In this document: piece after piece, positions 44,816-53,037 of the stretch
Numbering within the stretch: the stretch's first letter is position 1
How the letters are laid out: each line of letters begins with the position of its first letter
Source of the DNA: Planctomycetota bacterium
GTDB taxonomy: Bacteria > Planctomycetota > PUPC01 > DSUN01
NCBI GenBank assembly: GCA_035384565.1
Contig: DAOOIT010000013.1
Location: 54,100 to 118,099, forward strand
DNA length: 64,000 nt
Direction: 5' to 3'
Notes under the pieces: model-generated
What the model saw: only the letters and a program-made list of their open reading frames with translations
Database searches by the model: none
Told to the model about the DNA's origin: nothing
Position numbers and translations under genes: made by a program

Positions 44816-44845
44816 CGAGGGGCAGGCCGGGCGGCCTGCCCCTCG
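44816..44845 (-). terminator. terminator-like hairpin after the HzsA-like gene
   Basis: CGAGGGGCAGGCC / GGCCTGCCCCTCG, 13-bp perfect arms with a 4-base loop, 32 bases after the stop at 44877. There is no U-tract, so termination strength is uncertain. Confidence 0.55.
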
Positions 44846-44876
44846 GGGTTGCGGGTGCGAAACGGGACGCGGCCGG

Positions 44877-47800
44877 TCACCTGGCGTCGGCCGAGGCGAG
44901 TTTCTTGCCGTCGGCCTCGCACAGGACGCGGAAGCCGACGTTGTGGACGCACTGCCAGGCGGCATAGTCGAAGCGGACGGCGCTGCGGGCGCGGAAGGGG
45001 CGGTCGTAGTAGGAGCCGCCGCGGGCTACCTTGCGGCCGCTGTCGCTGGGGGCATTGCGCCCGTCGCCGTCCACGTAGGGGTATGGCTTGTAGGTGCTGA
45101 GCGTCCACTCGGCCACGTTGCCGGCCATGTCGAGGAGGCCGAAGGCGTTGGCCGAGGCGGGGCCGTACTTGCCCACGCTGTCAGGCACGCAGGAGCCGTC
45201 GTTGACGGTCATGATGGCCGGGATCCACTTCGGCGAGTCGCGGATGCACAGGTCGTTCACGCGGGCGTCGGCCAGGTTGGCGAACTTGCCGAAGTCGGCC
45301 TGGCAGTCGCCCCAGTAGAGGGGCGTGTCGGTGCCGGCCCGGGCGGCCCACTCCCATTGGGCCTCGGTGGGGAGGGTGAACTTGCGGCCCGTCTTCTGGC
45401 TCAGCCAGTAGCAGAAGTCCATCGCCTGCTTCCAGGAGATGCGGAGGACGGGCTGCTTGGGGCCGTTGACGGCGCGGCCGCGGTCCGAGTGGTCTTTGTT
45501 GAAGACGCTGATGTAGCCGCTGTCGTGCTGGGGGTCGAAGGCGGCGTACTGTTCGTTGGTGATCTCGACCTTGCCCAGGTAGAAGGGCCTGTCAATCTTC
45601 ACGCGGGTCTGGGGGTGCTCGTCGGGGTAGCCGTCGTGCGAGCCCATGACGAACTCGCCGGCGGGGATGAGCACGAGGTCGAGCGCCAGGTTGTCGGCGA
45701 GGGGGACCTTCGCCTCGACGGGCAGGCCGAGGGCCTCCTGGCGTTTCCTGGCCTCGGCGGGGTCGAAGGGCCAGCCGGGCACCTTGCCGGCGAAGGGCTT
45801 GCGCTCGGGCACGGGCTCGGGCTTCACGAAGGCCGGGCGCTCGGGCGCGGGCGTGGGATACACTTCGTAGTTTTCAGGCCGGTTGGCGTACTTGGTGCGC
45901 ATCTCGAGCCGCCGCTGGGCAATCTTCTCGATGTTGCCGCGGTGCTCGGTCCACGTGCCGTGGCAGGGCACGTTGAGGTCAATCCAGGTGTAGAGGCGGT
46001 CCCAGGCCTCGGCGTCGAGCTTCACGCCGTGGTGGCCTTTCTGGAGCATCTGCACGAGCTCGCTGGTCGAAACGTCCCACTCCATGGGCACCTGGAGGTG
46101 GTAGTCGCTCTCGGGGCCGGGGCGGCGGACGTAGGGGTGGAGGGCGAGGTACGACTTGGCGAAGCCGCCGGCGCCCTTCGCGGTGTCGGCGAAGCAGGGC
46201 AGGGTCTTGCCGTCGGGGCGCGGCTTGCCGTCGTGGCAGCCGACGCAGTGCTTGTCGAGCACGGGCTGGACCTCGCGCAGGAAGCTGAAGGGGCGCGAGG
46301 GGCCGCGCCAGGGCTCGATGTCGGCCGGCTTCTGCGTGGCGGCGAGGGTGCGGCGGAGCGTGGGCGTGGTGTTCTGGCGCTCGTGGCAGCCGACGCAGTT
46401 GGCGAACTCGCCGGGCATGGCGGTGTACCAGCTACGCATGACCTGGACGGCCCTGCCCTCGGCGTCGAGGGGCTGGACGACGATGGGGGCGTTGGCCGGC
46501 ACCTTGAAGATGGCCGAGCCGTCCTCGTTCACGGGCACGGTGCCGTGGATGCGGCGGGCGTCCCACGGGCCGTCAATGCCGATGTTGATGTGGCCGCCCA
46601 TGCCGTTGTAGCCGAAGTGGGGCTCGAAGACGCGCAGCCTCTTCACCGTGCCGCGCGGCACGCCCTTGAGGCCGTCGCCGAAGTAGACGTCGTTGAGGTA
46701 CACGGTGGCGTAGTCTTTCGAGAGGTCCACCTTGTCGGGCACGACGGGGGGCTTGGGCGTCTTGCGGAAGGGCACCGGCTCCAGGATCGCGTAGCCGGGC
46801 ACTTCGAGGATGGGCAGGATGTTGTCGAACACGTCCACCAGGTACAGGCCCCACTCGGCCTGGGGCGTGGGCTTGCAGGAGACGAGGATGTACTTGTCGC
46901 TGAGGGGGTAGGGGTGGAGGAACTTGGGCCAGGCGGGATCGGCGAGGCCGTCGGCGATGTGGGCGAGGCCGGGCTTGGCGTCGCTGGGGATGAGCTGCAC
47001 GGCGCCCTGGTCCTCGTGGCGCCCCTTGGCGGGGTCGTAGATGAGGAGCTGGCCCATGCGCGGCACGCCGTGGTGGCCGGAGATGATGGCGACGACCTTG
47101 GTGGGGTGGTTGGGGACGGGCCGGGCGTAGAAGGTGCTGTTGGGCCAGTAGCTGTTCGAGAAGGCGTACTCCATCTGCTCGGTGCCGTCGGGGTTCATGT
47201 GGAAGAGCAGACGGGTGAAGTAGTGCGGGGTGTCGCTGTACTCCCAGCGGGTGTAGAGCACGCGCCCGTTGTTGAGCACGGCGGGGTACCAGTTCTGGTC
47301 CTGGTCGAAGCAGAGCTGGCGCTCCTTGCCGGTCTTGGGGTCGAGGAGGACGAGGTTGGCGACGGGCGAGCCGCCGCCCACGCAGGGCACGCCGTGGAAC
47401 GAGCGGGTGGAGGCGAAGATCACGCGCCCGTCGGGCAGGTAGCAGGAGTCGAAGTTATCCACGTCGGGTTCGAGGCCGGGGTTGACCTGGCGGAGGCCCG
47501 AGCCGTCGGCGTTCATCTCGAAGACCTGCCACCGGCCGTGGGTGCCGACGGACGAGAACATCAGGCGATCGGCGTCCCAGTGGAGGTCCACGTCGCCCAC
47601 GTACTCGCCCTTGGGGGGGCGGTAGAGGGTGGTGGGCTGGGCGCCGGGGCGGACGGGCGAGACGACGGCGATTTCGTTGTCGTAGCCGGTGCGCGGCACG
47701 TCGGCGTTGGTGACCCAGTTCTGGGGCAGGCCGAGGTTGCGGTTGCTGCGCTTGACGACGAGCAGCTTGTCGAAGTCCAGGAGCGGGTTGCAGGTGAGGA

Positions 47801-49046
47801 GGGCTTCGGTGCGGAGCTTGCTGATCTCGTCGCCCACTTCGGCCAGCTTCTTCACGGCGGCGGGGTCGCCCTTGGCCTCGGCGATGCCGACCACGGCCTT
47901 CTCGAGCGCGTCGAGGCGGCCGAGGAACTCCTTGCCCCGCGTGTACTTTTCGGGGTAGGTTTCGCCGAGGTCCTCGATGGCGAGTCGCAGCGCCTTGAAG
48001 TTGAAGTTCTTGACCAGAGCGGAGGCTTCCTCGACGCGGAGCGAGCGGTAGTAGGGCTCGCGCACCTTGGCGAGGTCGGCGGGGGCCTTCACGCCGGCCG
48101 CCGCGCCCTCGGCTTCCTTGGCCATCGAGGGCATGCGGGTGGCGGCCACGTAGCGGCGGGCCAGCGCGGCGAGGTCGCCAGGCGTCCAGTCGGCGTTCCA
48201 GATGTTGTCCTGCCGCTCCCAGGCCATCTCGCGCGCGGCGGACGGCTCGCCGAAGTCGCGGCTCACGAGGTTCCAGAGTTCGTCGCGGGCGATCTGCTTG
48301 GGGTCGCGCCGGGTGGCCACACCGCCCGCGGGGTTGGGCTGGGTGTGGAAGTAGAAGCCGTGGCCGCCGCTGTTGTTGTGGATTTTGAGGAGCAGATGGT
48401 TGTCGCCCTTCTTCAGCTCGAGCTTCGCCGTGTCCTGGTTGGGCGCGGCGACGCGGGGCACGTCGTTGGAGATGAGGAGCTTGCCGTTGAGCCAGGCGCG
48501 CAGGCCGTCGTCGCTGCCGAAGTAGGCGGTGAGCGTCATGTCGCGGGGTGCTTTGATCGTGCGGTAGAGATAGGTGGAGCCGTAGGCCCCGGCCGACAGG
48601 TCGTGAGGCACGCCGTCGTCGAACTGGGGGCAGGCCTTCCAGCGGAGGTTGCCGTAGGACTTCGCGAGGGCGTCCTGCCAGGCGGGCCTTCCGCCCTCTC
48701 CGCCTTCGAGGGCGGCGGAGAGGTCATCGTACTTGTTGAGGGCGGCCTCCTTCTCGGGCGGGAAGGCGAGCGTGAAGTCCTTCTGTTTGTTGGGCGGGTA
48801 GAAAGGCCCGATCATGTACCACGTGCCGAGTTCGAGGTCGGAGCGCTTGGGGGCGGCCTTGGCGGCCGGTTCGGTGGAGGGCTTGGCCGCCGCATCGGCC
48901 TCGTGCTTCGCCAGGGCCTCGCGCGAGGCGAGCAGCGTCTCCTGCCATGTCGCCTTCTTGACGTAATAGGGCGGCGGGGCGGCGGCGAGCAGGGGGCTGG
49001 AGAGGGCCAGGAGGCCGGCGGGGATCAACTGCCACACTCTCATCAT
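44877..49046 (-). CDS. giant exported HzsA-like / SUMF1 multidomain protein with two c-type haem motifs
   Basis: 1389 aa. A signal peptide is followed by a PA14-like sandwich (about 70-240: TLTAYFGSDDGLRAWLNGKL). A TolB-like propeller follows (about 470-770: DRLMFSSVGTHGRWQVFEMN, LPDGRVIFASTRSFHGVPC). The hydrazine-synthase-alpha middle-type region comes next (about 770-880: RRIHGTVPVNEDGSAIFKVP). Two CxxCH haem sites are CVGCHE (C884) and CVGCHD (C934). The C-terminal SUMF1/formylglycine-enzyme-like domain (about 1140-1380) has IPAGEFVMGSHDG, ITNEQYAAF, PTEAQWEWAARAG and GNVAEWT. The active-site cysteine pair of true formylglycine enzymes was not identified. Periplasmic redox protein with unknown substrate; no other hydrazine synthase subunit is present. 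Confidence 0.85.
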   Translation of the reverse strand: MMRVWQLIPAGLLALSSPLLAAAPPPYYVKKATWQETLLASREALAKHEADAAAKPSTEPAAKAAPKRSDLELGTWYMIGPFYPPNKQKDFTLAFPPEKEAALNKYDDLSAALEGGEGGRPAWQDALAKSYGNLRWKACPQFDDGVPHDLSAGAYGSTYLYRTIKAPRDMTLTAYFGSDDGLRAWLNGKLLISNDVPRVAAPNQDTAKLELKKGDNHLLLKIHNNSGGHGFYFHTQPNPAGGVATRRDPKQIARDELWNLVSRDFGEPSAAREMAWERQDNIWNADWTPGDLAALARRYVAATRMPSMAKEAEGAAAGVKAPADLAKVREPYYRSLRVEEASALVKNFNFKALRLAIEDLGETYPEKYTRGKEFLGRLDALEKAVVGIAEAKGDPAAVKKLAEVGDEISKLRTEALLTCNPLLDFDKLLVVKRSNRNLGLPQNWVTNADVPRTGYDNEIAVVSPVRPGAQPTTLYRPPKGEYVGDVDLHWDADRLMFSSVGTHGRWQVFEMNADGSGLRQVNPGLEPDVDNFDSCYLPDGRVIFASTRSFHGVPCVGGGSPVANLVLLDPKTGKERQLCFDQDQNWYPAVLNNGRVLYTRWEYSDTPHYFTRLLFHMNPDGTEQMEYAFSNSYWPNSTFYARPVPNHPTKVVAIISGHHGVPRMGQLLIYDPAKGRHEDQGAVQLIPSDAKPGLAHIADGLADPAWPKFLHPYPLSDKYILVSCKPTPQAEWGLYLVDVFDNILPILEVPGYAILEPVPFRKTPKPPVVPDKVDLSKDYATVYLNDVYFGDGLKGVPRGTVKRLRVFEPHFGYNGMGGHINIGIDGPWDARRIHGTVPVNEDGSAIFKVPANAPIVVQPLDAEGRAVQVMRSWYTAMPGEFANCVGCHERQNTTPTLRRTLAATQKPADIEPWRGPSRPFSFLREVQPVLDKHCVGCHDGKPRPDGKTLPCFADTAKGAGGFAKSYLALHPYVRRPGPESDYHLQVPMEWDVSTSELVQMLQKGHHGVKLDAEAWDRLYTWIDLNVPCHGTWTEHRGNIEKIAQRRLEMRTKYANRPENYEVYPTPAPERPAFVKPEPVPERKPFAGKVPGWPFDPAEARKRQEALGLPVEAKVPLADNLALDLVLIPAGEFVMGSHDGYPDEHPQTRVKIDRPFYLGKVEITNEQYAAFDPQHDSGYISVFNKDHSDRGRAVNGPKQPVLRISWKQAMDFCYWLSQKTGRKFTLPTEAQWEWAARAGTDTPLYWGDCQADFGKFANLADARVNDLCIRDSPKWIPAIMTVNDGSCVPDSVGKYGPASANAFGLLDMAGNVAEWTLSTYKPYPYVDGDGRNAPSDSGRKVARGGSYYDRPFRARSAVRFDYAAWQCVHNVGFRVLCEADGKKLASADAR

Positions 49047-49096
49047 CGCGCTCCTCTGGGTGGCGGTGGGCGCACCGGACCGGGGCTATCTTCTGC

Positions 49097-49125
49097 ATTG
49101 TACATGCAGGCCAGCGGCCAGTCAA
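49097..49125 (-). promoter_or_regulatory. strong candidate sigma70 promoter of the HzsA-like gene
   Basis: Minus strand: TTGACT (49125-49120), 17-base spacer, TACAAT (49102-49097). Predicted start about 49090, leader about 44 bases. It lies just outside the inverted-repeat element that begins at 49142. Confidence 0.7.
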
Positions 49126-49141
49126 AAGGGAATGAAAGGAA

Positions 49142-49391
49142 GGGTGTGGGCCGGAATTGTAGGCAGGGTGATTGTCTCTGGAGCCTGAAGGGCTCGCATG
49201 GGATAGCCCAGGGCAACGCCCTGGGGTCAGCGGGATCCACGGGTCCAGCCCTGAAGGGGCGAGATAGAAGCTCTCGATTCCGCCCTGTCAGGGCTGCCGC
49301 GGGGCGGTCTTGTTCCCAGGGCGTTGCCCTGGGCTATCCTATTTCGCTCCTTCGGAGCTCCCGCCGCCGCCCACAATTCCGGCCCACACCC
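49142..49391. mobile_element. 250-bp MITE-like element with 19-bp perfect terminal repeats and a nested 25-bp inverted repeat
   Basis: Ends: GGGTGTGGGCCGGAATTGT (49142-49160) and its exact complement (49373-49391). Inside, GGATAGCCCAGGGCAACGCC + CTGGG (49201-49225) is repeated exactly inverted at 49315-49339, and each arm is itself a short palindrome (CCAGGGC / GCCCTGG). No coding sequence. A third copy of the end repeat, with one mismatch, is at 63894-63912. It fits a non-autonomous element or a large structured RNA. Confidence 0.75.
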
Positions 49392-49499
49392 CATCGGGCA
49401 TTGTCATCGCGGCATCGCGGTGCCTGTCACACCATCGCGGTGCCTGTCACACCGCTGACATGCAAGTCACTGCCTTGCAATAGGTTATGGCTCGCCATG
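49392..49499. repeat. two tandem 20-bp repeats and left boundary repeat of the RAYT element
   Basis: CATCGCGGTGCCTGTCACAC occurs at 49413-49432 and again at 49433-49452. The 28-base end repeat GTGCCTGTCACACCGCTGAC + ATGCAAGT (49440-49467) is found inverted at 50355-50382 with one mismatch. Confidence 0.8.
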
Positions 49500-50216
49500 T
49501 CATCGCCTCCGTCGCGGGTCGCCCAGACGGGGGCCCGAGGCGAAGACCCCAAGGCCCAGTGGACGACGCACGATGCTCACTCCCGGCCGGTCCAGGCCGA
49601 ACCGATGTTCCATTCGGCGCACGAAGCGCGGCGTGCCCACGAAATGGGTGGTCGCCAAGCTGGCTGCGGGCCGCGCCGCCTCGGCAGCAAGCAGCTCGCC
49701 ATAGGCTCGGAAGCGCGCGGCAGCGTCCGCTCCCAAGGCAGTGTAGAGGGGGTGGAACGCCAGGCTCTCACCGTCCTGGTCGCGCAGGGCGCGGTGTCCG
49801 CTCCAGGGGTAATCGGCCGGGGCGCGCGCCATTCCCGCACGCACGGGGTTGAGGTCCACATAGGCCATCGCGCGGAGGAAGTAGGCGGTGTCCTCGATGA
49901 TCGTGCTGCGGTAGCGTCCCTCCCACAGGTGGCCGTGTCGGCCTTCGGCCCTGTTGAACTCGCGCGCGAACGTAGTGCCCAGCCAGTGCATGGCCTTGGG
50001 CAGCGTATCGTCGCGGCCGACCTCGAAGAGGAGGTGCACGTGGTTGGTCATCAGGCAGTAGTGGTAGAGGGCGAGGGCGAACTTGCCGCGGGCGCGCTGG
50101 AGCACGTCGAGGAAGCGCCCAAACGAGGCGTCGGAGAAGAGGAACTCGCGGTTGTTGCACCGCAGCGTGACGTGATGAAGAGCGCCGGCATACGTGAACC
50201 TGGGCGCGCGCGACAT
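49500..50216 (-). CDS. REP-associated tyrosine transposase (Y1/IS200-like, RAYT)
   Basis: 238 aa from the ATG at 50216 (GGGAGA about 8 bases upstream). Y1 transposase features: HHVTLRCNNREF, the metal-binding HxH in MTNHVHLLFEV (H59, H61), and FLRAMAYVDLNPVRAG with candidate catalytic tyrosines Y112/Y119. RAYT proteins nick single-stranded DNA at REP palindromes and are thought to spread them. The gene has its own promoter and is bounded by 28-base inverted repeats, giving a 943-bp unit (49440-50382). The RAYT may be the source of the palindrome families seen across the window (inference). The last about 25 residues are basic. Confidence 0.88.
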   Translation of the reverse strand: MSRAPRFTYAGALHHVTLRCNNREFLFSDASFGRFLDVLQRARGKFALALYHYCLMTNHVHLLFEVGRDDTLPKAMHWLGTTFAREFNRAEGRHGHLWEGRYRSTIIEDTAYFLRAMAYVDLNPVRAGMARAPADYPWSGHRALRDQDGESLAFHPLYTALGADAAARFRAYGELLAAEAARPAASLATTHFVGTPRFVRRMEHRFGLDRPGVSIVRRPLGLGVFASGPRLGDPRRRR

Positions 50217-50240
50217 CTGGCATCTCCCTGTGACCAGGGC

Positions 50241-50268
50241 AGTATAGCACAAAGGCCAGACCACACAA
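50241..50268 (-). promoter_or_regulatory. candidate promoter of the RAYT gene
   Basis: Minus strand: TTGTGT (50268-50263), 16-base spacer, TATACT (50246-50241). Confidence 0.55.
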
Positions 50269-50354
50269 GGCCTCACGCTCGATGGAGCCCGGCATGGAGT
50301 GCTCACTGCGGCCATGCGTTGACATGAACTCGCATAAGTCGCTTGCTGTATGGT

Positions 50355-50441
50355 AGTTGCATGTCAGCGGTGTGACAGGCACAATGTCCGGCACAATGTC
50401 CGTGATGTCCTACAATGTCCTAATGTCCGTGGTTTCCTAAG
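50355..50441. repeat. right boundary repeat of the RAYT element followed by ATGTCC words
   Basis: 50355-50382 is the inverse of 49440-49467 (27 of 28 bases). Directly after it come repeats of ACAATGTCCGGCACAATGTC and TACAATGTCCTAATGTCCG. Confidence 0.8.
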
Positions 50442-50673
50442 TTGCAGGTTGAGACCTGACCCCAGAGGGCTCGGAAGTGGTCGAGTCTGGGGAGTCTGAG
50501 CGACTCTGGGCTGAAAGGCTGAGAACAGGCGATCGGCGAGTCGCGGGGCCGGGGAGTCTGGGTTTCTCCCAGCGGGAAGGTCGAGGATGGGCAAACGGGT
50601 GCTTTGGAAGCGGAGAACCCCGTGCAAGTCTGATCCGGACGGCCGAGAATGGCCAAACGGCGCATCCGGGGGC
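50442..50673. other. non-coding gap with GAGTCTGGG words
   Basis: It holds GGGGAGTCTGAGCGACTCTG, GGGGAGTCTGGG and AGACCTGACCCC words and small hairpins, but no recognisable gene. It separates the RAYT element from the propeller gene and looks like decayed repeat DNA. Confidence 0.4.
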
Positions 50674-51915
50674 TCATCTCGCCTGGATGTCGTAGGCGTG
50701 GAGGGCGTCGCTGTGGCGGAGGTAGAGGCGGCCGCCGCTGACGACGGGGTGCGCCCAGAAGGGGCCAGGGCCGCCCTTGGGCAACTGGAAGTCGCTGACG
50801 ACCCGCCGCTCGGTCGGCGAGGGCTTGATGAGCATCACGCGGCCGCGCTCGTCCATCGCATAAATCATTCCGTCGGCGTAGGTTACGGAACCGCTGACGC
50901 CGGTGGGCTCGGAGTGGGTGAGCTTGCCGGTCGTCCACTCCAGGCAGTCCCAGCGCGGCTTGTAGTTGCCGTGGCAGAAGCCGTAGAGGTATCCGTCGAG
51001 CAGGATGACGCCGCCGTGGTGGCTGTCGAGCTTGTCGGTGCTCCAGGCGAGCTCGATGGAGCATTTCGTGCCCTGGACGTTGAGCTTGAGGAGGCGGCTG
51101 CCGCGGGCGTGGGCGGTGGCGAAGTAGAGGTGGCCGTCGTGGAAGAGGGGGGTGAAGATGCTCTCGTCGTAGGGGGTCTCGTGCGCCATCTTCCAGAGGA
51201 GTTCGCCCGTGTGGGCGTTGACGCCGACGATGGCCTTGGCCATGAGGGCGACGATCTGGCGAAGGCCCTGGTGCTGGATGAGGATGGGCGAGGAGTAGCC
51301 GGGCAACTCGCCGATGCCCTGGCAGGTCCAGACGGTTTCGCCCGTGAGCTTGTCGAGGGCGACGATGCTGATCTCTTCGCCGCCGGGGACGGCGATCACG
51401 CGATCGCCATCCACGAGAGGCGACTCGGCGAGGCCCCAGCGGATGTTGCGTCCGTTGAACTTCTTGAGGATGTTGATGGCCCAGAGGGGCTTGCCCGAGC
51501 CGGCGTCGAGGCAGGCGAGGTCGCCGTCGGCGTTCAGGTGGTAGAGACGGCCGGCGTCCACGGTAGGGGTCGAGCGGGTGCCGGGGTGCTCGCGCTGGTA
51601 GGCGGGGCCGTTCTTCGCGGTCCAGGCCACGGTGCCGTCGAGGCGGAGGGCGGTGAGGAGGGTGTCGCCGCCGACGTTGCCTGTGGCGTAGATGAGGCCG
51701 TGGGCAACGGCGACGGCGGCGAAGCCGTGGCCGAGGCCCCTGGCGGTCCAGAGCCGTTTGGGGCCGCCGTCGGGCCATTCCTTCAGGAGGCCGGTCTCGG
51801 CCGACTTGTTGTCGCGGTTAAGGCCGTTGAACTGGGGCCAGTCGGCGGCGGGGCCGAGGCGCGTCGCGAGGGCGAGGGCGAGAGCGGCGACGGGGCTGGT
51901 TCGGGCGCACAGCAT
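50674..51915 (-). CDS. secreted PQQ-like beta-propeller protein
   Basis: 413 aa from the ATG at 51915, with AGGAGG 6 bases upstream. A signal peptide is followed by ADWPQFNGLNRDNKSAET, the standard entry of these propellers. Blades include VDAGRLYHLNADGDLACLDA, DGDRVIAVPGGEEISIVALD and DGYLYGFCHGNYKPRWDCLE. All blades are present, so it seems complete. It has its own promoter (51943-51971), and a palindrome overlaps its ribosome site. The preceding gene on the same strand (51986-52843) may also read through. Ligand unknown. Confidence 0.82.
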   Translation of the reverse strand: MLCARTSPVAALALALATRLGPAADWPQFNGLNRDNKSAETGLLKEWPDGGPKRLWTARGLGHGFAAVAVAHGLIYATGNVGGDTLLTALRLDGTVAWTAKNGPAYQREHPGTRSTPTVDAGRLYHLNADGDLACLDAGSGKPLWAINILKKFNGRNIRWGLAESPLVDGDRVIAVPGGEEISIVALDKLTGETVWTCQGIGELPGYSSPILIQHQGLRQIVALMAKAIVGVNAHTGELLWKMAHETPYDESIFTPLFHDGHLYFATAHARGSRLLKLNVQGTKCSIELAWSTDKLDSHHGGVILLDGYLYGFCHGNYKPRWDCLEWTTGKLTHSEPTGVSGSVTYADGMIYAMDERGRVMLIKPSPTERRVVSDFQLPKGGPGPFWAHPVVSGGRLYLRHSDALHAYDIQAR

Positions 51916-51920
51916 GCGCT

Positions 51921-51942
51921 GCCTCCTGGGGGGCCAGGAGGC
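51921..51942. promoter_or_regulatory. palindrome overlapping the ribosome site and predicted start of transcription
   Basis: GCCTCCTGG / CCAGGAGGC, perfect 9-bp arms around GGGG. The right arm, read on the minus strand, contains the AGGAGG ribosome site. With the promoter at 51943-51971 the start would fall inside the palindrome, so it may be an operator; in a longer read-through transcript it would hide the ribosome site. Confidence 0.5.
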
Positions 51943-51971
51943 AGTGTAGCGGAGAGCGGGGCGAAAGGCAA
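51943..51971 (-). promoter_or_regulatory. candidate promoter of the propeller gene
   Basis: Minus strand: TTGCCT (51971-51966), 17-base spacer, TACACT (51948-51943). Confidence 0.5.
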
Positions 51972-51985
51972 GGCCGCCGGGGGCG

Positions 51986-52843
51986 CTACGGCACGAGCTG
52001 CTCGAGGCTGAAGCGGGCGATCTGCGGGGCCGGGGCGGGCGCGGCAGGCGGCTTCAGTTGGGCCTTGACGGCCGCCACGTCGCGCGCCACAGCGAGGGCG
52101 ATGTCGTTGGGCAGCGGCCCGGCGGCATCGGCCAGGGCCGCGACAGGCGGGCTGGCGGGAGCGGCGGCTGCGGCCTTCTCGGGCGCCGCGGGTGGGGCCG
52201 GCTCGGCGGCAGTGGCGGCCACGGGGGGCTTGGCGGCGGGCGCCGCCACCGGCGCGGGCGGCTCCACGGGCGCGGGAGCCAGGTTGCCGGCCTCCGCCAC
52301 GCGGTCGTCGTGCTTGACCTCGTTGCGGTCGCCGAAGGCGCGATAGCCGAACCAGCCGGTGAAGAAGTCGGCCATCTTGTAGTAGTTCAGGTTCCACATG
52401 ATGCCGACGAACCCGAGATGAAGGTAGTGCACGCAGGCGGGGCGGTACTTGGCGTTGCCTTCTTTGACGTTCTGCGCGAGGCCGACGACGCCGGCCCTGT
52501 GGCTCTCGGTGACGGCTTCGTCGCCCTTGTCGAAGCCCTTCCAGCTATTCTCCTCGCGGCCCCAGAAGAGGAGGCCGGCGTTGTTCTGGCGGTGCTCGCC
52601 GGCGCCCAACTTGCCGCCGCCCATGCCCACGAAATAGCCGTCCACCTTGCTGTAGCCGAGGGGGGTCACCATCGGGCAGTTGGCGTAGAGGCCGAACTGC
52701 GGCTTCTTCGAGAAGGTGAAACCGAGGTCCATCATCTGCTTCGCGTCGCTCCATTGCCGCGACAGGTAGGTGCATCCTGTGGAACCGGCGGCGACACACG
52801 CGAGCAGGGCCACGGCCAACCAGCGCACACGGGCGTCCGTCAT
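51986..52843 (-). CDS. outer-membrane-type lipoprotein with Pro/Ala-rich tail
   Basis: 285 aa from the ATG at 52843 (CGGAGA about 8 bases upstream). The lipobox is AGSTGC, with Cys at about 24. Residues 25-185 form a compact domain (MMDLGFTFSKKPQFGLYANC, VDGYFVGMGGGKLGAG, VHYLHLGFVGIMWNLNYYKM) that recurs in planctomycetal exported proteins but has no function I can name. Residues about 190-285 are a low-complexity Pro/Ala-rich linker (APVEPPAPVAAPAAKPP) ending in IARFSLEQLVP. It has its own promoter at 52926-52953. Confidence 0.7.
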   Translation of the reverse strand: MTDARVRWLAVALLACVAAGSTGCTYLSRQWSDAKQMMDLGFTFSKKPQFGLYANCPMVTPLGYSKVDGYFVGMGGGKLGAGEHRQNNAGLLFWGREENSWKGFDKGDEAVTESHRAGVVGLAQNVKEGNAKYRPACVHYLHLGFVGIMWNLNYYKMADFFTGWFGYRAFGDRNEVKHDDRVAEAGNLAPAPVEPPAPVAAPAAKPPVAATAAEPAPPAAPEKAAAAAPASPPVAALADAAGPLPNDIALAVARDVAAVKAQLKPPAAPAPAPQIARFSLEQLVP

Positions 52844-52925
52844 CGAGATTTCTCCGTAATGCCCCTCACTGTGGGACGAGGCACAAGGCGCAGCGCAGAC
52901 GGGGATCATCGGGGAGATTACGGGC

Positions 52926-52953
52926 ATTATACCATTCCCGCTGCAAATGCAAA
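52926..52953 (-). promoter_or_regulatory. candidate promoter of the lipoprotein gene
   Basis: Minus strand: TTTGCA (52953-52948), 16-base spacer, perfect TATAAT (52931-52926). Leader about 75 bases. Confidence 0.6.
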
Positions 52954-53015
52954 GGAAAAATGTGCAGGTTTTCCGCGGGGCGACGCGCGGGGAAGCGTCC
53001 TCGTGGTCCCCCTCC

Positions 53016-53037
53016 CCCAAGGGCCTGTGGCCTTGGG
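53016..53037 (-). terminator. hairpin at the end of the arsenic operon
   Basis: CCCAAGG / CCTTGGG with further GCC/GGC pairing, directly adjoining the stop codon of the ArsF-ArsG gene. It lacks a clear U-tract. Confidence 0.4.

Noticed and set aside
44877..49046. Evidence for anammox (hydrazine synthase)
   Set aside because: Only a middle-type HzsA-like region is present; the beta and gamma subunits and hydrazine dehydrogenase are absent from the window, and such regions are widespread in non-anammox planctomycetes.
44790..50327. An 1845-codon open frame on the plus strand across the HzsA-like and RAYT genes
   Set aside because: Antisense to genes with clear motifs and ribosome sites; composition (Ala/Gly/Val/His-rich) is that of a shadow frame.
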